A DNA stretch of 44,955 bases from assembly GCA_903916755.1 (NCBI GenBank), contig CAIWXW010000134.1:1-44955 (forward strand). Direction: 5' to 3'. Positions 34,117 through 42,583 of the stretch are shown in pieces (position 1 is the stretch's first letter; the number at the start of each line of letters is the position of its first letter). The notes under the pieces are model-generated. The model saw only the letters and a program-made list of their open reading frames with translations, did not search any database and was not told the origin of the DNA. Both the position numbers and the translations under genes were made by a program. Source of the DNA: an uncultured Opitutaceae bacterium (lineage in GTDB: Bacteria; Verrucomicrobiota; Verrucomicrobiia; Opitutales; Opitutaceae).

Positions 34117-34962
34117 TCAGGGTCGCAGGCGGGCGGTCAGCGTGATTTCCGCCTGCGCGAAGCTTGCGCCCCCCTCCGGCACGGAGAGAGCCACGCTGTC
34201 GAGGCTCAGACCCGGCTCGCGGCTCGCCGCCTGCAGCGCCCCGACGATGGCGGACCAGGCGCCGAGCCGGCGATCGGCCGCGGCAAAGGCGTAGTGCCGG
34301 AGCACGAGGTCAGGCCAGATTTCCTCGGAACGGCCAGCGGGAATCCAGCCGCGGGACCAGCCGGCCAGCCAGCGGTCGAATTCCGCCGCCGTGGGCGCGG
34401 CCGTTCGCGCGGCTGCCAGCCGGGCCTCCCATTCCGGCAGCGTCAGGGATGGCGTCTCCGGAAGCGTGAACCGGCCATCCCAGCTGAAGTCGCCGGCGGA
34501 GCCCCCGGCCGGCTCCGCGGGCGCGAGCATCCACGCGGCCTCGGGGCCGGCGAACTCCCGCCGGTAGCGCGGCAGGAGGGCGGCGCCCGCTGCGCCGGTT
34601 TCATACCGGTGGCCCCGGAGCGCGAATCGATCCGCCGTGCAGGTCACAGCGCGGAGGGTGATGGCCGGCGGCGTGGCTTTCGCGAGCGCCACGAGAAGAT
34701 CGGCCATCCGCGGCGACCGAGGCTGCCATCGCTCCACCGCCCGCCCGAGGAGTCGCTTGCGTTCCGCGGCCGCGCGTTCCGCGCGCGCGACCTCCTCGGC
34801 CCGGCTCCGCTCCCGGCGCTGAGCCTCCTGCGCGCGCTCGGCGGCGTGCCGCCGGCGCAGCGCCAAAAGGCCGAGCGCGAGGCAGAGGGCCGCCGCGCCG
34901 GCGACCGCCAACAACCGGACGCGCCGGCGCCGCGCCGCCCCGCGCAGAGACGCGCGCCTCAC
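34117..34962 (-). CDS. PilN/GspL-like bitopic inner-membrane protein of the secretion cluster
   Basis: I cannot name it with certainty. The 281-residue product has a short basic N-terminus, one transmembrane helix (LLAVAGAAALCLALGLLAL, about 16-34) and an arginine/alanine-rich coiled coil. A periplasmic-type part follows, beginning MADLLVALAKATPPAITLRA, which resembles the assembly-protein (PilN) pattern. It is the last gene of the pilT-secretin-ATPase-pilin run. The GTG start at 34962 overlaps the pilin stop by four bases (GTGA), indicating translational coupling. The same frame is open far upstream, but that part lies inside the pilin gene and has no protein-like character. Confidence 0.7.
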   Translation of the reverse strand: MRRASLRGAARRRRVRLLAVAGAAALCLALGLLALRRRHAAERAQEAQRRERSRAEEVARAERAAAERKRLLGRAVERWQPRSPRMADLLVALAKATPPAITLRAVTCTADRFALRGHRYETGAAGAALLPRYRREFAGPEAAWMLAPAEPAGGSAGDFSWDGRFTLPETPSLTLPEWEARLAAARTAAPTAAEFDRWLAGWSRGWIPAGRSEEIWPDLVLRHYAFAAADRRLGAWSAIVGALQAASREPGLSLDSVALSVPEGGASFAQAEITLTARLRP

Positions 34963-35765
34963 AGGCTTGCCAGGTAGTAATACACGTCGACCAACCCGGT
35001 GCCGCCGGCGTCCCGGGCATAGGCCACGGGCCCCTGGCTTTGGTCGTTGCCGGCGGGAGTGCCGGCATAGTTCTGGACGAGGCCGAGCCCGTCGACATCG
35101 AGCGCGAGTTGGAAGGCATCGGCCGTGGGCACGCTCTTGATGATCAGGTAGGCTACCCGGGAACCGGTCGGGAGCAGAATCCCATTGCCCGCGAGGTTGA
35201 AGGCACAGGAGGCGCTGCCGGCCGTGGCGCCGGTCATGCCGGGATTGCTGGTCCCGTCGCAGAGGGCGCATTCCACCCGCGTGGCGTTGCCGTAGTCGGC
35301 GGTAGGGGCGGACGTGTTGGTGAAGCTTTCGGAGACGGTGGACCAGCTCGCCGCCAAGGCGCCTGGCGGCAGGACAAAATTCTGGACTCCGAGCCGGACG
35401 CTGAGCGGCTTGTCGATCAGCCCTTCCGCCAGGAGGATGGCGTCGAGGGTCGCCGCTTTGGCGGCAGCCGGGGTATTGAGCGCGGCCGGCCCGGTCCATT
35501 GTGCGGCCGGCAGGGCGGGCGCCGCGGTCAGCGTCGATTCCGTCACGGGGAAGGTGCCCAGGGTCCCGGGCTTGCTCAGGTAGGCGGTGAGCGCCGAGCG
35601 AAGGACCGCCGCCGTCCCCTCGGTGTTGCGCAGGCGCGCGCTCTGCAGGACCTTCGCCACGGCCGGCAGGCCGATGGCGATGATGGCCGCAATCACGGCG
35701 AGAACCGCGATGATTTCGACGAGGGTGAAGCCGGCGCGGCGCGAAGGATTCAGGGTGGGGGGCAT
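34959..35765 (-). CDS. Type IV pilin / pseudopilin-like prepilin
   Basis: This is a substrate of a prepilin peptidase and filament subunit of a type IV pilus or type II secretion-like machine. The 268-residue protein starts MPPTLNPSRRAGFTLVEIIA. The class III leader ends at glycine, followed by F+1 and E+5, and a hydrophobic helix (IIAVLAVIAAIIAIGLPAVA). The mature globular part is long and rich in small residues, with a cysteine pair (CALCDG) and a third cysteine (SCAFN). It is larger than GspG (about 145), nearer to minor pseudopilins or verrucomicrobial prepilin-type proteins. ATG at 35765 is preferred. Its start overlaps the end of the ATPase gene by 16 bases. Confidence 0.88.
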   Translation of the reverse strand: MPPTLNPSRRAGFTLVEIIAVLAVIAAIIAIGLPAVAKVLQSARLRNTEGTAAVLRSALTAYLSKPGTLGTFPVTESTLTAAPALPAAQWTGPAALNTPAAAKAATLDAILLAEGLIDKPLSVRLGVQNFVLPPGALAASWSTVSESFTNTSAPTADYGNATRVECALCDGTSNPGMTGATAGSASCAFNLAGNGILLPTGSRVAYLIIKSVPTADAFQLALDVDGLGLVQNYAGTPAGNDQSQGPVAYARDAGGTGLVDVYYYLASL

Positions 35766-36976
35766 GCGGAGGGAAGGTAACAACTCCCGTTTGAGGCGGG
35801 GCGCTCCACGGCCGCATGGACTTCCTCCAGCGTGGTCAGCCCGCGCGCGGCCTTGCGGACGCCGTCCTCAAACAGCGTGGCGCAACCGCGCGCCCGGAGC
35901 CGGGGAAGCAGCGCGGCCGGCCCGGCGGCCTGGGCCACCAGCCGCTCGAGGCCGGCCAGGGGAAAAACCTCCGCGATGGCGGTGCGCCCCCGGTAGCCGC
36001 GACCCTGGCAGGCGGGGCATCCGCCGCTGCGCGCCTGCAGGAAGCTCCCGGGGCCCTCCGCGGCGGTCAGCAGGGCCGCGAAGCGCTGGCGCAGCCTTTG
36101 GTCCTCGGGGTGCGGCCGGGCGCAGGCGCCGCAGGGCCGGCGGACCAGTCGCTGCGCGATCACGCCCTTGAGCGCGCTGGCCACCATCAGGGGATCGAGG
36201 CCGATATCCTTCAGCCGTTCGATCGCTCCGAGCGCGTCCGGCGTGTGCAGGGTGCTGAAGCAGAGATGCCCGGTCAGCGCCGCCTTCAGGGTGATCTCGG
36301 CGGTGGGAAGATCCCGCGTCTCGCCGATCAGGAGGACGTCGGGATCGTGACGCAGCACATGGCGCAGCAGCTCGCTGAACGTGCGTCCGATCCGCTCGTC
36401 CACCCCCAGCTGCAGGAAGAACCGCGGATGCCTCGCCTCCACCGGGTCCTCCAGGGTGATGATCTTCAGCGCGTCGATCTCTTCCGCCGGCAGGTTGTGC
36501 AGCATCGCATAAAGCAGGGTCGTCTTGCCCGCGCCGGTGGGCCCGGTCACATAGACCAGGCCGTGAGGGAGGCTCAGAAGCTCCCGGACGCGCTCAATAT
36601 CCGGGGGGAAAAGGCCCATCTCGGCGAAGGTGCGCACGCCGACATGCTCGTCGATGATCCGGATGACCAGGGCTTCCCCATTGACGGCGGGCAGCGACGA
36701 AAAGCGCAGGTGATAGCGCCGCTCGCCGCGCGCGATCTCCCCCTGGCCATCCTGCGGCAGCCGGCGCTCGGCGATGTCCATATGCCCCGCGATCTTCGCC
36801 GCCTGGATGATGGAGTCGCTAAACCGCGCCTCGACGAAGCCGCGCGAGATCAGCCGGCCGTCGATCCGGTGCCGGACCTCCAGCCGGCGGTCCCGCGGCT
36901 CGAGATGCAGGTCGCTCGCGCCTTCGCCGATGGCCGCGCGCAGCAGTTCCTCCAGCCGCTCGGAGGGCGAGGCCAT
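35750..36976 (-). CDS. GspE/PilB-type assembly ATPase
   Basis: This is the cytoplasmic motor ATPase that drives pilus or pseudopilus extension. The 408-residue protein has the family features in order: GASDLHLEPRDRRLEVRHRI, Walker A GPTGAGKTTLLYAML, the Asp box EDPVEARHP, Walker B DVLLIGETRD and the His box GHLCFSTLHTPDALGAIERL. A zinc-binding cysteine set follows (CGAC...CPAC). It lacks the N-terminal N1 domain of full-length GspE/PilB (about 150 residues), so it starts almost directly at the N2 domain. The ATG at 36976 is four bases after the secretin stop. The zinc cysteines argue for GspE/PilB, not PilT. Confidence 0.93.
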   Translation of the reverse strand: MASPSERLEELLRAAIGEGASDLHLEPRDRRLEVRHRIDGRLISRGFVEARFSDSIIQAAKIAGHMDIAERRLPQDGQGEIARGERRYHLRFSSLPAVNGEALVIRIIDEHVGVRTFAEMGLFPPDIERVRELLSLPHGLVYVTGPTGAGKTTLLYAMLHNLPAEEIDALKIITLEDPVEARHPRFFLQLGVDERIGRTFSELLRHVLRHDPDVLLIGETRDLPTAEITLKAALTGHLCFSTLHTPDALGAIERLKDIGLDPLMVASALKGVIAQRLVRRPCGACARPHPEDQRLRQRFAALLTAAEGPGSFLQARSGGCPACQGRGYRGRTAIAEVFPLAGLERLVAQAAGPAALLPRLRARGCATLFEDGVRKAARGLTTLEEVHAAVERPASNGSCYLPSACPPP

Positions 36977-36980
36977 GGCT

Positions 36981-38414
36981 CTAGTCGACCGACTCGGCGG
37001 CGAGGAAGATGACGAGTTCGGTGCGGGTGTGGATCCGGGCGGTCGTGCCGAAGGCCTTGCCGAGGAACGGGAGATCGGCGAGTCCCGGCACCTGCCGGGA
37101 TTGCGCGGAGGTCGCGTCATAGATCAGGCCCCCGATCATCACTGATTGGTCGCGCCGCAGCCGGGCGATCGTCGAGAGGGCCTTGATGTCCATCCGCGGC
37201 GCCGTCTGCTGTCCGTCCGGCGAGGTGTCGATCCCGGTCAGCTGGGTGATGGCGGGCAGGACGTCGACCGTCACGGTCCCGTCCCCGTTCACCTCCGGGG
37301 TCACGTAGAGGACGGTGCCGATCGTGATCGCATTCTGGGCGTAGGTGTTCTGGGTGGTGGCGAATGGAGCCGCGGCCCCGGCTTGGTTGATGGTGGTGGA
37401 GTTCGCCAGCGAGAAAAAGGTCTGCTCGGTGCCCACTTTGACGAAGGCCGTCTGGTTGCTGAGGCTGATGACCGAGGGATTGGAGAGGGCGCGCACCTCC
37501 CCCTGCTGCCGCAGGGCCCCGATCACCGTGGAAATCCCGCGCGTGGCGAGAGTGCCCGAGAGGGTCCCTGCGGCCAGCGTCTGGCCGCCCAGCTGGGAGA
37601 AGCCCGTGCTCGTCCCCAGCCCGCTCAGGCTCAGGCCGCCGGCCTTCACCGCGGCGAGGCTCCAGTCGACCCCCAGCTGATGCTGAGCATCCAGTTCGAC
37701 CTCCACCACCCGTGCCACGATGCGGACTTGGCGCGAGATCCGCCGGTTGACCGTCGCGATGAACGCCCGGAAGTCCTCCTGCCGCGCCGGGGCGGCCGTC
37801 ACCACCGCCAAGCCGGCGAACTTGTTGATGACGGCGGTCTCGCCGGGCTGGGCGAGGCTGGCCAGTTCCGCCTGCACATCGGTCCAGAAGGTGGCCTGGT
37901 TCTGCTGCTGGATCGTCAGGTTGGTCTGGTCGTTCGCACCGGCGCCCGCCACCGGCCCGGAGCCGGAGCCGCCGGCCGCGCCGGCCGTTCCGGGACCTTG
38001 GGCCTGCGCGGACAGGTTGACGCTGCTGCCCCCCTGCGCTGAGCGGGTCATCTGCGGATAGTCGATTTCATAGAAGCGCGTCACGTTCCGGCGGACCGCG
38101 ATCAGCCGCCCGTGGCGTTCCCAAAAAAGTCCCTGCGCCTGGGTCAGGGCGTCGAGCGCGTCCCGGATCGTGCCCTGCCGCAGCTCCAGCGTCACGTCGC
38201 CCTTCAGCCCCGGCTCGAGGATGAAGGTGATTCCGGTCGAGCGGCTGAGGGCAAGGAACGCCAGGTCGAGCGGGGCCTGCGCGACGCGCAGTGCCGTGAC
38301 CGGCGCATCCAGCGGATCCGGGGCCGCCGGCGGCGCGGCCAGCCGATAGACCGGCCACGCCAGGGGCGGCGCCGCGGTCCCGAGAACGGCCAGCAGTAGC
38401 AGGGGCGGCAGCAT
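36981..38414 (-). CDS. Secretin, GspD/PilQ family
   Basis: Secretins form the outer-membrane channel of type II secretion and type IV pilus systems. The 477-residue protein has a signal peptide-like start (MLPPLLLLAVLGTAAPPLAW) and a short STN/N0-like domain (ITFILEPGLKGDVTLELRQG). A Gly/Ala-rich linker follows, then an N-domain (FRAFIATVNRRISRQVRIVA) and the C-terminal secretin barrel. That barrel has VRALSNPSVISLSNQTAFVK, YVTPEVNGDGTVTVDVLPAI and VPGLADLPFLGKAFG. It is shorter than GspD (about 650), with few N-domains. The ATG at 38414 has a good SD (GGAGG, 38425-38421). It follows pilT by 14 bases. Confidence 0.93.
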   Translation of the reverse strand: MLPPLLLLAVLGTAAPPLAWPVYRLAAPPAAPDPLDAPVTALRVAQAPLDLAFLALSRSTGITFILEPGLKGDVTLELRQGTIRDALDALTQAQGLFWERHGRLIAVRRNVTRFYEIDYPQMTRSAQGGSSVNLSAQAQGPGTAGAAGGSGSGPVAGAGANDQTNLTIQQQNQATFWTDVQAELASLAQPGETAVINKFAGLAVVTAAPARQEDFRAFIATVNRRISRQVRIVARVVEVELDAQHQLGVDWSLAAVKAGGLSLSGLGTSTGFSQLGGQTLAAGTLSGTLATRGISTVIGALRQQGEVRALSNPSVISLSNQTAFVKVGTEQTFFSLANSTTINQAGAAAPFATTQNTYAQNAITIGTVLYVTPEVNGDGTVTVDVLPAITQLTGIDTSPDGQQTAPRMDIKALSTIARLRRDQSVMIGGLIYDATSAQSRQVPGLADLPFLGKAFGTTARIHTRTELVIFLAAESVD

Positions 38415-38420
38415 GGCAGG

Positions 38421-38425
38421 CCTCC
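38421..38425 (-). promoter_or_regulatory. Shine-Dalgarno of the secretin gene
   Basis: GGAGG lies six bases before the secretin ATG on the minus strand, in the 14-base gap after pilT. It stands out because nearly all other starts here have none. Confidence 0.7.
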
Positions 38426-38428
38426 GGC

Positions 38429-39523
38429 TCAGCGGGCCCGCCCGGCGGCCAGGAGCGGCTCGAGGGCCGCGGGATGCACGGCCGCCGCCAGTGTTTCGGG
38501 CCGGCCGATCGTCCGCCGGCGCCAGAGGTCCTCGAGGGCTTGGTCCATGGCGATCATGCCGTGGCTGCGGCCGGTCGCGATTTCGTTGGCCAGCAGGTGG
38601 TGCCGGCCGCCGGGCTCGGCGATCAGGTGTCGGATGCCGGGGGTGGCGAGCATGAGTTCGAAGGCGCCGACCCGCCGGCCATCGCGGGAAGGAACCAGCT
38701 GCTGGGCCAGGACGGCCACGAGGCTCTTCGCCAGCTGGAGCCGCGCGTCCGCGCTTCGCTCGGGCGGATAGGCGTCGATGATCCGGGATACCGCGTCGCG
38801 GGCCGCGCCGCAGTGAAGCGTGCCCAGGACCAGGTGGCCGGTCTCGGCCGCGGTCATCGCCGCGGAAATCGTCTCGCCATCGCGCATTTCGCCGACGAGG
38901 AGGATATCCGGATCCGCGCGCAGGGCGCCGCGCAGGCCTTCGGCGAAGTCGCCGAAATCCACTCCCTTTTGCTGCTGCCGGACGAGGCACCGGCGGTTCC
39001 CATGGCGGAATTCGATCGGATCCTCGAAAGTCAGGATGACCCCGCTCCGCTCGGCGTTGAGGGCGTCGATGGTCGCCGCCAGGGTCGTCGATTTGCCGGA
39101 GCCGGCCGGCCCGGTCACGAGGACCAGCCCGCGGGCGCTGGCCAGGACCGCGCGGCGAAAGGCGCTCGGCGCGCCGAGCGCCTCGAGCGGGCGGATCTCA
39201 CGGGGGATGTGCCGCAGGTTGAGGCAGAAGTCGCCCCCCGCCGAATAGGCGTGGAGCCGGAAGAAGGCCCCGGCGTGGGCGAACGCGGCGTCGCGGCCGA
39301 TGCCGATGGGGACCGCGCTGCCGATTGCCGCCATGGCCAGCGCCTGCAGCCGGGGGGCCGGCAGCGGGGGCTGTTCGATCCGCCGCATCGCGCCGTGGAC
39401 CCGCACCCAGCAGGGCTCGCCGGCCTTGTATTGCCAATCGGAGGCTCCGGCCGCGAGGCCGACCTCCAGTTCCGCAAAGAGATTTTCCGGATCGGCGGGT
39501 CCGGGCAGGGCAGGGGCTTCCAC
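38429..39523 (-). CDS. pilT: PilT-type retraction ATPase
   Basis: PilT powers pilus retraction. The 364-residue protein has Walker A VTGPAGSGKSTTLAATID, the Asp box TFEDPIEFRHGN, Walker B DILLVGEMRDGETISAAMTA and the His box ETGHLVLGTLHCGAARDAVS. A C-terminal GIRHLIAE matches the retraction-specific AIRNLIRE position. It lacks zinc cysteines, as expected. The usual N-terminal ASDLHL sequence is altered to ASDWQYKAGEPCWVRVHG, so the PAS-like domain is divergent. The start is GTG at 39523, giving the normal family length. It is the first gene of the operon pilT - secretin - assembly ATPase - prepilin - PilN-like. No PilC/GspF platform or peptidase gene is included. Confidence 0.92.
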   Translation of the reverse strand: MEAPALPGPADPENLFAELEVGLAAGASDWQYKAGEPCWVRVHGAMRRIEQPPLPAPRLQALAMAAIGSAVPIGIGRDAAFAHAGAFFRLHAYSAGGDFCLNLRHIPREIRPLEALGAPSAFRRAVLASARGLVLVTGPAGSGKSTTLAATIDALNAERSGVILTFEDPIEFRHGNRRCLVRQQQKGVDFGDFAEGLRGALRADPDILLVGEMRDGETISAAMTAAETGHLVLGTLHCGAARDAVSRIIDAYPPERSADARLQLAKSLVAVLAQQLVPSRDGRRVGAFELMLATPGIRHLIAEPGGRHHLLANEIATGRSHGMIAMDQALEDLWRRRTIGRPETLAAAVHPAALEPLLAAGRAR

Positions 39524-39550
39524 GCCCCGATGATAACAACCCGCCGCGGC

Positions 39551-40909
39551 CTAGACTTCGTACCGCTGCAGCGGCACCGGATCCAGCACCTTGGCTCCCG
39601 GCAGCCGGATCGCCAGCTGCTCCATGAACCAGGCGCGGGCCGCGGGGTCGCCGTGGGTCAGGACGATGCTGCGGGCGCCCGTCTCGACGGCAAAGCGCGC
39701 GAGCTCCTCGCGGTCGGCATGGCCGCTCAGTTCAAAGCGATCCACTTCCGCCATCACCTTGGTCCGCACGTGGGCGGCCGCGAATTCGAATTTTTCCCCG
39801 TGCGGCGTCTTGAGCAGCTGTCCGCCCGGAGTGTCGGGATCACAATAGCCGACGAAGCCGATCGCATTGCGCTCCTTGCCGAGGAGGCCGGAGGCCAGGG
39901 TATAGCTGGGAGTCCGCTCGACCAGCATGCCGGAGCTGACCACATACAGGGCGTTCTGGCCCGGATCCTCGCCGGCCTTCAGCTGACGCGGCAGCGGGCG
40001 CACCTTCATTTCCTTGATCAGCGAGCGGCTGAACTGGATGTGCTTGGTCTTGCGGCTGATCTCATCGAAATAATCCACCAGGTCCATGCCGAGGCCGGAG
40101 GCGAAGATCGGACACTCGACCAGCCGCCGGAAGCGGCGCGCGTCGTGGATGATGGTCATGATTTCCTGCATCCGGCCGAGCGCGAACACGGGGATCAGGT
40201 AGGAGCCGCCGCGCTCGATCGTCCGGTTGATGGTGTCGACCAGGCGGGCCATTTCGGCGGCGCGGGTCTTGCCCTCGGTCCGCGGGGTCGCGCCACGAGT
40301 GGTCTCCATCACCAGCGTGTCGAACTTCCCGGGGGGAAATTCGGCGCCGGCCTGGGTGCGCTGGTCGTCGAACATCACGTCGCCGGTGAAGAAGATCGCC
40401 CGGTCCTGGTGGCGAATTTCGACCCCGGTCGCGCCGGCGACGTGCCCGGCATAGTGGAAGGTGAGGGTGATCTCGTCCTTGCCCGAGCGGAAGCGGCGCG
40501 GCGCCCCGAACTGCAGCCCGACAAACCGCTTCACGCACTGGTCGATCTCCTCATGGGTGAAGAGCGGGTAGTCGGGAATGTTGTCCTGCTCCTTCTGGCG
40601 CAGCATCACATTGGCGGAATTATGCAGCATCCGGCCGACCAGCATCGCGCTGGAGGTCGTCATCAGGACCGGCACCCCGGGGTAGCCGCGCATCACCACC
40701 GGCAGGCTGCCGATGTGATCGAGATGGCAGTGGGTGATGATGATCAGGTCGAGCTTCTCGCCCCGCAGCGGGGCCCAGTCGGGAGTGGCCAGGCGGCCGA
40801 CCTTCTTGGGGTTGAGCCCGCAGTCCAGCAGCAGGTTGAGCCCTCCGATTTTGAGAAAGAATGAGTTGGCGCCAATGCCGCCGTCGCGATTGAGATCGAT
40901 CAGTTCCAT
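39551..40909 (-). CDS. Metallo-beta-lactamase / beta-CASP RNA-processing nuclease
   Basis: This is a predicted zinc-dependent nuclease of the CPSF73/RNase J-like superfamily. The 452-residue protein has the metal motif H60-C-H62-L-D64-H65 (IIITHCHLDHIGSLP), a second histidine in FHYAGHVAGA, and an aspartate in FFTGDVMFDD. A beta-CASP insertion follows (GGSYLIPVFALGRMQEIMTI; YVVSSGMLVERTPS), then the C-terminal RMMBL part FELSGHADREELARF and IVLTHGD. It lacks a KH domain and the long C-terminal domain of RNase J, so it is closer to the Ysh1p/MTH1203-like family. The ATG at 40909 is three bases after the stop of an 85-residue gene. Confidence 0.92.
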   Translation of the reverse strand: MELIDLNRDGGIGANSFFLKIGGLNLLLDCGLNPKKVGRLATPDWAPLRGEKLDLIIITHCHLDHIGSLPVVMRGYPGVPVLMTTSSAMLVGRMLHNSANVMLRQKEQDNIPDYPLFTHEEIDQCVKRFVGLQFGAPRRFRSGKDEITLTFHYAGHVAGATGVEIRHQDRAIFFTGDVMFDDQRTQAGAEFPPGKFDTLVMETTRGATPRTEGKTRAAEMARLVDTINRTIERGGSYLIPVFALGRMQEIMTIIHDARRFRRLVECPIFASGLGMDLVDYFDEISRKTKHIQFSRSLIKEMKVRPLPRQLKAGEDPGQNALYVVSSGMLVERTPSYTLASGLLGKERNAIGFVGYCDPDTPGGQLLKTPHGEKFEFAAAHVRTKVMAEVDRFELSGHADREELARFAVETGARSIVLTHGDPAARAWFMEQLAIRLPGAKVLDPVPLQRYEV

Positions 40910-40912
40910 TTT

Positions 40913-41170
40913 TTAAAGCATGGCGCGTTCGCGCAGGTGTTTGATTTCGTCGAATTGCTTCGGCGAGATGAGCCGCCGGGGGACGCGGGTCTCCGCCTCG
41001 GCCAGCAGCTTGTCCCAGTCTTCCTGGGTCGGCTGGTGCGGCACCCACGAGGTGAAGCGCGCCTCCTGGCGCTCCCAGATGATGCCGCTGCCGCCGCCGT
41101 GGATCTTGGCCGAGATCTGCCACTTGCCCCGTTCCGGGTCGCGGCTCCACCAGTTGAATTCCTTCGTCAT
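40913..41170 (-). CDS. 85-residue protein of unknown function
   Basis: I do not recognise a family. The product starts MTKEFNWWSRDPERGKWQIS and continues with a glycine-containing AKIHGGGSGIIWERQEARF. Its C-terminal half is charged and helical (TQEDWDKLLAEAETRVPRRL, KQFDEIKHLRERAML). It is tryptophan-rich (six Trp) and soluble. Its ATG overlaps the metallophosphoesterase stop by four bases (ATGA), and it ends three bases before the beta-CASP gene. Such tight packing suggests that its product works with one or both neighbours. Confidence 0.8.
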   Translation of the reverse strand: MTKEFNWWSRDPERGKWQISAKIHGGGSGIIWERQEARFTSWVPHQPTQEDWDKLLAEAETRVPRRLISPKQFDEIKHLRERAML

Positions 41171-42021
41171 GCGGCGTGATGCTGCGCGAGGCCGGCCGTC
41201 CGGCCCAGCGCGAATTCCGCGACGATGCTTCCCGGATGGAACTCGCCATGGCGGGACTCGATCCGGCGGACGGTCAGGGCGGCCGGGGTGAGGTCGACCG
41301 CATAGCCGCCGAAGGGCGGGGAGAACGAGCCGGTGTTGATGACCACGACGCCGGAGGGCGTCCGCCAGACGCCCGGCCGGTGCGTATGGCCGACCAGGAT
41401 GAACCTGGCCCGCGGCCGGTGCTCCCGCGCGAGGCCGGCGGCGAGGGCCGGCAGGTCGCGCCACGCGCGCAGCATGTTCACGGCGCTGAGCGGCGGCCAG
41501 ATCGTGTCGGTCAGGAACCGGTAGGCGTATTTGACGGGATGGCGCTCGGCCTGGTGGCGCTGCTCGAGCGAGGCCGCGACCCGCCGAAAGGCGAGAAGCC
41601 GCTCCTCCAGCCGGCGGGCGGTCCCGGCGGGCAGGGCGGCCAGTTCGGCCCGCACCAGGCGCCGGATCGGCTTGGCATCACGGCCCCATGGCACGATGCA
41701 ATCGTAGAGAATGTCGCCATGGATGACGAAGACGTCGCCGCCGGCGTAGTCGAGGGCATGGAGGTCGGAGCCGTCCGGGTCGTGATTGCCGGTCAGCAGC
41801 GTCACCGGGACGCCGACCTGCGCGATGAAGGCGGCCAGCTCCGCCCGGCAGCGGGCGGTGTGCGCCGGATTGGGGCCCTTCCGGGTGTCCAGCGTGTCGC
41901 CGTTCAGGGTCAGGGCGTCGATGCCTGCGCACAGGGGGCGCAGCTGTCCGAAGGATCGCACCCGACTCAGGCGATCGCCGTAGTGGATGTCGGAAAGGAT
42001 GCGGATGACGGCTTCGGGCAC
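41167..42021 (-). CDS. Calcineurin-like metallophosphoesterase
   Basis: This is a dinuclear-metal phosphoesterase of unknown substrate. The 284-residue protein shows all five family motifs: ILSDIHYGD, LNGDTLDTRKG, LLTGNHDPDGS, FVIHGDILYD and LVGHTHRPGVW. The layout, with a helical insert between the fourth and fifth motifs, resembles UDP-2,3-diacylglucosamine hydrolase (LpxH/LpxI-type) and related phosphatases. Other substrates, including nucleotides, are equally possible. The start is GTG at 42021. It is the first gene of a three-gene, overlapping minus-strand operon with the 85-residue unknown and the beta-CASP nuclease. It is divergent from the TabA-like gene. Confidence 0.9.
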   Translation of the reverse strand: MPEAVIRILSDIHYGDRLSRVRSFGQLRPLCAGIDALTLNGDTLDTRKGPNPAHTARCRAELAAFIAQVGVPVTLLTGNHDPDGSDLHALDYAGGDVFVIHGDILYDCIVPWGRDAKPIRRLVRAELAALPAGTARRLEERLLAFRRVAASLEQRHQAERHPVKYAYRFLTDTIWPPLSAVNMLRAWRDLPALAAGLAREHRPRARFILVGHTHRPGVWRTPSGVVVINTGSFSPPFGGYAVDLTPAALTVRRIESRHGEFHPGSIVAEFALGRTAGLAQHHAA

Positions 42022-42088
42022 GGAAAAGGGGTAGCAAGGCAGAATCTTTCACGGCTTGCCAGCTTCCCCGGTGGCGCAAAGCTGCGGC

Positions 42089-42583
42089 ATGGCTCTTTTT
42101 GGTCCCCTGGCCGCGATTCGTGCCCAACTTGCCGATCCCGGCCGCTTTGAGGCGGCCTTGGCCTGCGTGGAAGAGGCCGCCCGGCCCGGCACCCCGGGCC
42201 ACCGCCGGCTGGCCGCCCTGGCCGCCGGGGCCACCGAGAAGGTGGAACTCGCCGGGGGCGCCTTCGCCCTCTTCCAGGCCTATGTGACCAAGCCGCGTGA
42301 CGCGGGGCGCTGGGAAACCCACCGCGCCCACATCGACGTGCAGACGGTGGTCGAGGGCGAGGAATTGCTGGAAGTCGCCGACCGCGCCCGGCTGGCGCTG
42401 CACGAGGACCTGACGCCGGGCCAGGATGTGGTCTTTTACCATCCGTTCGCGGCGGGCTCCGTGCTTCGCCTGTCAGGCGGCGCGACGGCGGTTTTCTTCC
42501 CGGTGGATGCGCACATGGGCGCCCTGGCGGTGCAGGCGCCGTCCCTTGTCCGCAAGGTCGTCGTGAAAGTGCCGGTCGCTTGA
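42089..42583 (+). CDS. YhcH/YjgK/YiaL (TabA) family protein
   Basis: This is a cupin-like (double-stranded beta-helix) protein. E. coli TabA reportedly lowers biofilm formation, and other members act in sugar acid or sialic acid metabolism. The 164-residue product carries the family core FQAYVTKPRDAGRWETHRAH followed by IDVQTVVEGEELLEV. It also has the C-terminal FFPVDAHMGALAVQAP and VRKVVVKVPV. The histidines and glutamate of ETHRAHID and the histidine of DAHM are likely metal ligands. ATG at 42089 fits the family start (MALFGPLAAI). Its stop overlaps the TTG start of rlmJ by four bases, so the two genes are coupled. Confidence 0.9.
   Translation: MALFGPLAAIRAQLADPGRFEAALACVEEAARPGTPGHRRLAALAAGATEKVELAGGAFALFQAYVTKPRDAGRWETHRAHIDVQTVVEGEELLEVADRARLALHEDLTPGQDVVFYHPFAAGSVLRLSGGATAVFFPVDAHMGALAVQAPSLVRKVVVKVPVA

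Noticed and set aside
35766-35817. Upstream extension of the PilN-like frame to 35817 (566 codons in total)
   Set aside because: Its first 285 codons run inside the prepilin gene in another frame with shadow composition. The GTG overlapping the prepilin stop at 34962 is the sensible start.
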